NCBI GenBank assembly: GCA_018372555.1 | Contig: JAHAIU010000106.1 | Span: 1-9,410 of the forward strand | Reading direction: 5' to 3' | DNA: 9,410 nt | Source: Clostridium sp. | Lineage (GTDB): Bacteria > Bacillota > Clostridia > Clostridiales > Clostridiaceae | In this document: piece by piece, positions 6,493 to 9,410 of the stretch | Position numbering within the stretch: position 1 is the first letter of the stretch | Layout of the letters: each line of letters opens with the position of its first letter | The notes under the pieces: generated by a model | The model's input: the letters and a program-made list of their open reading frames with translations, nothing else | What the model was told of the DNA's origin: nothing | Database searches by the model: none | Position numbers and translations under genes: made by a program

Positions 6493-7725
6493 ATGAATAA
6501 GACGTTGAAATTAGAAAAAAGAGTTCTTAAGTTAATTTATTTATTATGCTTACTTCTATTTACAAACTTAGGACTATTACAAAAGCCTTTTGATACAAAG
6601 GCATTAATTATAGGAGTAGTTCTATGTATTATAATAGGATTTTCTCATTACCTTATTAGAAGGTTTTATCCTGAAGGAGATAAGTTTCTATTGATTTTTT
6701 CTAGTATTCTTGCAGTAGTAGGAATAGCTGTATTATATAGAATAGATACTAGCCTTGCACTAAAGCAATTAGTTTGGGTAGTCCTTGGGATAGTGGCTTA
6801 TATAACTATAGTTGTAGCCATGCCAGATTTAAAAAGCTTTGCTGGGTATAAGAAGATATATATGATATTAACCTTAGTGTTAATGCCTATGGGACTTATA
6901 TTTGGATTAGTAACTGGAAGAAGTACTAATGGAGCTATGAACTGGGTTTACTTAGGGCCAATTAGCTTTCAGCCTTCTGAGTTTGGGAAAATAGCCTTAG
7001 TTCTATATTTAGCATCTGCTTTAATTAAATATGAAAGTAAGAATGTTATCAAAGAAGACTTTAAGCAGCTTATAGAACCAGCATTAGTAGTAATGTTTTC
7101 ACTAGTATGTATGGTTTTACAAACAGATCTTGGATCTACATTAATTTTCTTTGGTATATCAGTAACTATGCTGTACATAGCGACATCTAAGAAGAAGTAT
7201 GTATTTACTTGTTTAGGTCTTTCGGTAGTGGGAGCCTTAGGGGCTTATGGAGTGTTTGGACACGTTCAGAGAAGAGTTAAGGTTTGGTTAGATCCATGGC
7301 AGTATGCCCATGATGAAGGATATCAAATTGTCCAAGGTCTTTATGCAATAGCTTCTGGAGGATTGTCTGGAGTTGGACTTGGTAATGGATATCCTGATTT
7401 AATATTTGCAAGCGAAAGTGATTTTATTTTTGCGGTAATATGCGAAGAGTTTGGAATTATATTTGCAGTTGGTTTAATGATAATATACTTCTTATTATTT
7501 TATAGAGGTATTAGAATTGCATTTGTTACTAATGACGAATTTAGTCAATTAGTAGCAGTTGGATTCAGTACCATGATAGCCTGTCAAACTTTAGTTATTA
7601 TAGGTGGTATTTTTACTGTAATACCTTTAACAGGTATTACTCTACCTCTTATTAGTTATGGTGGTAGTTCTATGTTAACTATGTTCTTTGCATTAGGAAT
7701 ATTACAAAAAATTTCTGAGGCCTAA
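6493..7725 (+). CDS. SEDS peptidoglycan glycosyltransferase (FtsW/RodA/SpoVE family)
   Basis: This 410-residue, very hydrophobic protein has about ten membrane helices. Conserved SEDS segments are visible: GPISFQPSEFGKIA near residue 155, DPWQYAHDEGYQIVQGLYAI followed by SGGLSGVGLGNG in the large outer loop (about 270-300), the SDFIFAVICEEFG motif with Asp310, and PLTGITLPLISYGGSSML near the C-terminus. These proteins polymerise glycan strands from lipid II outside the membrane and work with a class B PBP, which is encoded next. The conserved acidic residue of the DFIF motif is thought essential for activity. The ATG follows AGGTGAGG (6483-6490), immediately after the FHA stop codon. FtsW, RodA and SpoVE cannot be told apart safely here; gene order favours a RodA-like partner of PbpA. 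Confidence 0.92.
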   Translation: MNKTLKLEKRVLKLIYLLCLLLFTNLGLLQKPFDTKALIIGVVLCIIIGFSHYLIRRFYPEGDKFLLIFSSILAVVGIAVLYRIDTSLALKQLVWVVLGIVAYITIVVAMPDLKSFAGYKKIYMILTLVLMPMGLIFGLVTGRSTNGAMNWVYLGPISFQPSEFGKIALVLYLASALIKYESKNVIKEDFKQLIEPALVVMFSLVCMVLQTDLGSTLIFFGISVTMLYIATSKKKYVFTCLGLSVVGALGAYGVFGHVQRRVKVWLDPWQYAHDEGYQIVQGLYAIASGGLSGVGLGNGYPDLIFASESDFIFAVICEEFGIIFAVGLMIIYFLLFYRGIRIAFVTNDEFSQLVAVGFSTMIACQTLVIIGGIFTVIPLTGITLPLISYGGSSMLTMFFALGILQKISEA

Positions 7726-7756
7726 TAGGTTGTAGATATTATAATAAGGAGGAGCT

Positions 7757-9223
7757 ATGAAAGAATTATCTAAGAGTGTAAGAAATGTTATGGTTATATT
7801 TCTATTTTGTTTTATAGCCCTAATATCATATATAGCATATTTTCAAGTCTTTAAAGGACCTGATATAGCAAATGATACAGGTAATAAAAGACTTTGGGCA
7901 AAGAGAAATGAAGTCTTAAGAGGAACTATTTATTCAAGGGATGGAGAAGCGTTAACTAATAGTGTTAGGATAGATAAAGATAACCAAAGTAGAGAATATA
8001 CTTATGGTGATTTATATGTTCACTCATTGGGATATATAGATGAAAGATTTGGACTAACTGGTTTGGAGGAAGAGTTTGATTCTGAGCTTTCAACATATAA
8101 TAGTTTCGGTAATGGATTAAGAAGCTTTTTAAGCGATTTTGATATAAAGAAAGCCTTTGAAAATAGAGATGAAGAAAAAGTTGGAAATGGTATTGTAACG
8201 ACTTTAGATCACGATATACAAAAGGCTGCTTATGATGCTATGGGAGATTTAAAAGGAGCTGTAGTAGCTTTAAATCCTAAGACAGGAGAAATCCTAGCTA
8301 TGGTTTCTAAACCTACTTATGATCCTGCTAATTTAGAGCAAATAATAGAAGATGCCAATACAGGCGTAGATAAAGAGTTTAAGCTTTTAAATAGGGCTGT
8401 TGATGGTATGTATCCACCTGGATCTGTATTTAAAACTGTAACACTAGCAGCAGCGTTAGAAAATGATCCTAGTATAGTAAATAGGACTTTTAGTGATACA
8501 GGTAAAATTACTTTCCCTGATGGTAGAGAATTAAATAACTATATGATGCAAGCTCATGGAAATCTTAGCTTACAAATGGCATATAGAGTTTCTAGTAATG
8601 TAGTTTTTGGAACATTAGCTATGGAAATGGGGAATGAAAAGCTTAAAGAAGTATCTGAAAGATTCGGATTTAATGCAAGGATTAATGGAATTGGTATAAG
8701 CATACCAGCAAGTGAATTTCCGACATTAAAGCCTGAAGAAATAGGTAATATCGCTCAAAGTGGTATAGGTCAAGGTAGTGTATTAAGTACACCAATACAA
8801 ATGGCTATAGTAGCATCAACTGTTGCAAATGATGGAGTCTTAATGCAACCTAAATTAGTTAATAAAATTGTAGATAAGGATGGAAATACTATAAAAGAAT
8901 ATCCAAATAAAGCTTTAAAGGAAGATGTAATATCTAAGGATATTGCAGAGACTGTTAAAGAATACATGGGATATTTAGTATCTAACAATATATATAGATG
9001 GCCAGCCTTCGAAGGCACAAATGCTGGTGGTAAAACTGGTACGGCAGATTATATGCTAGAAGATGGATCAGAAGGAATACCTCATGGTTGGTTTATATCA
9101 TTAGCACCAGTAGATGACCCGCAAATTGCAGTAGCAGTAATAGTTGAAGAAGGTGAAAATGGAGCAGGGTCAGCAGCAGATATAGCTTCAAAGGTAGTTA
9201 GAATGGCAACATTAGGCTATTGA
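7757..9223 (+). CDS. pbpA: Class B penicillin-binding protein (PbpA-like transpeptidase)
   Basis: This 488-residue protein has one N-terminal membrane helix (about 10-30), a short outer region and a C-terminal transpeptidase domain (about 165-485). The three catalytic motifs are intact: SxxK as SVFK with nucleophile Ser223 and Lys226, SxN as Ser279-Ser-Asn281, and KTG at 426-428 in GGKTGTAD. It should cross-link stem peptides of nascent peptidoglycan outside the membrane and be a beta-lactam target. It is shorter than FtsI/PBP2 proteins and matches the roughly 490-residue actinobacterial PbpA type; the GLTGLEEEFD segment and YDPANLE/YPPGSVFK run fit that group. It lies 31 nt after the SEDS gene with a strong AAGGAGGAG site (7746-7754), so the two are probably co-transcribed and act as a polymerase/cross-linker pair. 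Tandem stops TGA-TAA end it. The symbol is given by similarity of type and context. Confidence 0.9.
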   Translation: MKELSKSVRNVMVIFLFCFIALISYIAYFQVFKGPDIANDTGNKRLWAKRNEVLRGTIYSRDGEALTNSVRIDKDNQSREYTYGDLYVHSLGYIDERFGLTGLEEEFDSELSTYNSFGNGLRSFLSDFDIKKAFENRDEEKVGNGIVTTLDHDIQKAAYDAMGDLKGAVVALNPKTGEILAMVSKPTYDPANLEQIIEDANTGVDKEFKLLNRAVDGMYPPGSVFKTVTLAAALENDPSIVNRTFSDTGKITFPDGRELNNYMMQAHGNLSLQMAYRVSSNVVFGTLAMEMGNEKLKEVSERFGFNARINGIGISIPASEFPTLKPEEIGNIAQSGIGQGSVLSTPIQMAIVASTVANDGVLMQPKLVNKIVDKDGNTIKEYPNKALKEDVISKDIAETVKEYMGYLVSNNIYRWPAFEGTNAGGKTGTADYMLEDGSEGIPHGWFISLAPVDDPQIAVAVIVEEGENGAGSAADIASKVVRMATLGY

Positions 9224-9281
9224 TAATGAAGAATTAAAAAATGAAAGAATTATAATTAATGAAGAATTAAGAATGAAGAGT
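9224..9281. repeat. AT-rich intergenic repeat, two degenerate units
   Basis: taatgaagaattaaaaaatg begins at 9224 and taatgaagaattaagaatga begins at 9257, giving two similar units about 33 bp apart directly after the pbpA-like stop. The words match, in opposite orientation, the right arm of the repeat at 201-228 near the other end of the window. This looks like a dispersed intergenic repeat family; it has no coding potential. Confidence 0.5.
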
Positions 9282-9288
9282 TCAGGAT

Positions 9289-9308
9289 GTGATTTTTTTC
9301 AAAATCAC
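9289..9308 (+). other. Stem-loop (8-bp stem, TTTC loop)
   Basis: GTGATTTT (9289-9296) and AAAATCAC (9301-9308) pair perfectly around a 4-nt loop. No T-tract follows immediately (six Ts occur only at 9320-9325), so it is at best a weak or auxiliary terminator. Confidence 0.45.
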
Positions 9309-9325
9309 TGAAAATAAAGTTTTTT

Positions 9326-9357
9326 AGAAAGGCTGCTTTTGCAGCCTTTCTATATTT
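9326..9357. terminator. GC-rich stem-loop terminator, possibly bidirectional
   Basis: AGAAAGGCTGC (9326-9336) and GCAGCCTTTCT (9341-9351) form a perfect 11-bp stem with a TTTT loop, followed on the plus strand by ATATTT. It would end transcription of the FHA-SEDS-PBP unit. Because a minus-strand gene seems to end at 9360, the hairpin may serve both directions, though neither side has a long uninterrupted T-run. Confidence 0.65.
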
Positions 9358-9359
9358 AA

Positions 9360-9410
9360 TCAAAAGCTGTCAAAGACGGATTTCTTCCACCATTTTTTCA
9401 TTTCTTCATT
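9360..9410 (-). CDS. C-terminal end of a convergent gene (partial, unidentified)
   Basis: Read on the minus strand from the window edge, one frame stays open for 16 codons (NEEMKKWWKKSVFDSF) and ends in TGA at 9362-9360. The other two minus frames are stopped within the first few codons. The stop falls 9 nt before the terminator hairpin, as expected for the end of a gene. The tail is basic and aromatic, and I do not recognise the family. The short length means the frame could be open by chance. Confidence 0.4.
   Translation of the reverse strand, partial: NEEMKKWWKKSVFDSF

Noticed and set aside
6969..7178. Minus-strand open frame inside the SEDS gene
   Set aside because: It is a short shadow of a strongly supported membrane protein gene; the antisense frame at 8770-9018 in the PBP gene is rejected for the same reason.
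9224..9281. CRISPR-like repeats
   Set aside because: There are only two degenerate AT-rich units about 33 bp apart with no distinct spacers and no cas genes.

Overview
The window is AT-rich DNA with A/T-ending codons, frequent AGA arginine codons, strong GGAGG-type ribosome binding sites and occasional TTG/GTG starts. Together with the gene content this points to a low-GC Firmicute, most likely a Clostridium-type anaerobe. The species cannot be told from the sequence alone.

Layout, left to right. Bases 2-103 are the last 33 codons of uvrB (the UVR motif). A 140-bp gap follows that holds an imperfect AT-rich palindromic repeat. Next is a TTG-initiated PflX-like radical SAM gene (244-1140) that ends in its own terminator. 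Then comes a two-gene ECF-type sigma factor / membrane anti-sigma unit (1248-2971). It is preceded by a promoter-like sequence of the AAAC-N17-CGTC type that ECF sigma factors themselves recognise, which suggests autoregulation, and it ends in a terminator. Full-length uvrA (3126-5951) follows, with a near-consensus sigma-A promoter and a perfect GAAC-N4-GTTC LexA/SOS box just after the -10 element. Downstream is a cell-envelope cluster: an FHA-domain membrane protein, a SEDS (FtsW/RodA/SpoVE) glycosyltransferase and a class B penicillin-binding protein (6027-9223). The last 187 bp hold a second copy of the AT-rich repeat family, a small hairpin, a GC-rich stem-loop terminator and the probable last 16 codons of a convergent minus-strand gene.

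How the genes work together. UvrB and UvrA are subunits of the nucleotide excision repair damage-recognition complex. Here they are split by about 3 kb of apparently unrelated genes, and uvrA carries its own SOS-type control. The sigma/anti-sigma pair looks like a self-contained stress-sensing switch. The SEDS protein and the PBP are a polymerase/cross-linker pair for peptidoglycan. The FHA protein could link that pair to Ser/Thr phosphorylation, as in the actinobacterial fhaB-rodA-pbpA locus, but no kinase or phosphatase is visible here.

I did not find a clearly new biological system. The most interesting points are the ECF-like promoter before the sigma/anti-sigma pair, the independent SOS box of uvrA, the kinase-less FHA-SEDS-PBP unit and the related AT-rich repeats near both ends.
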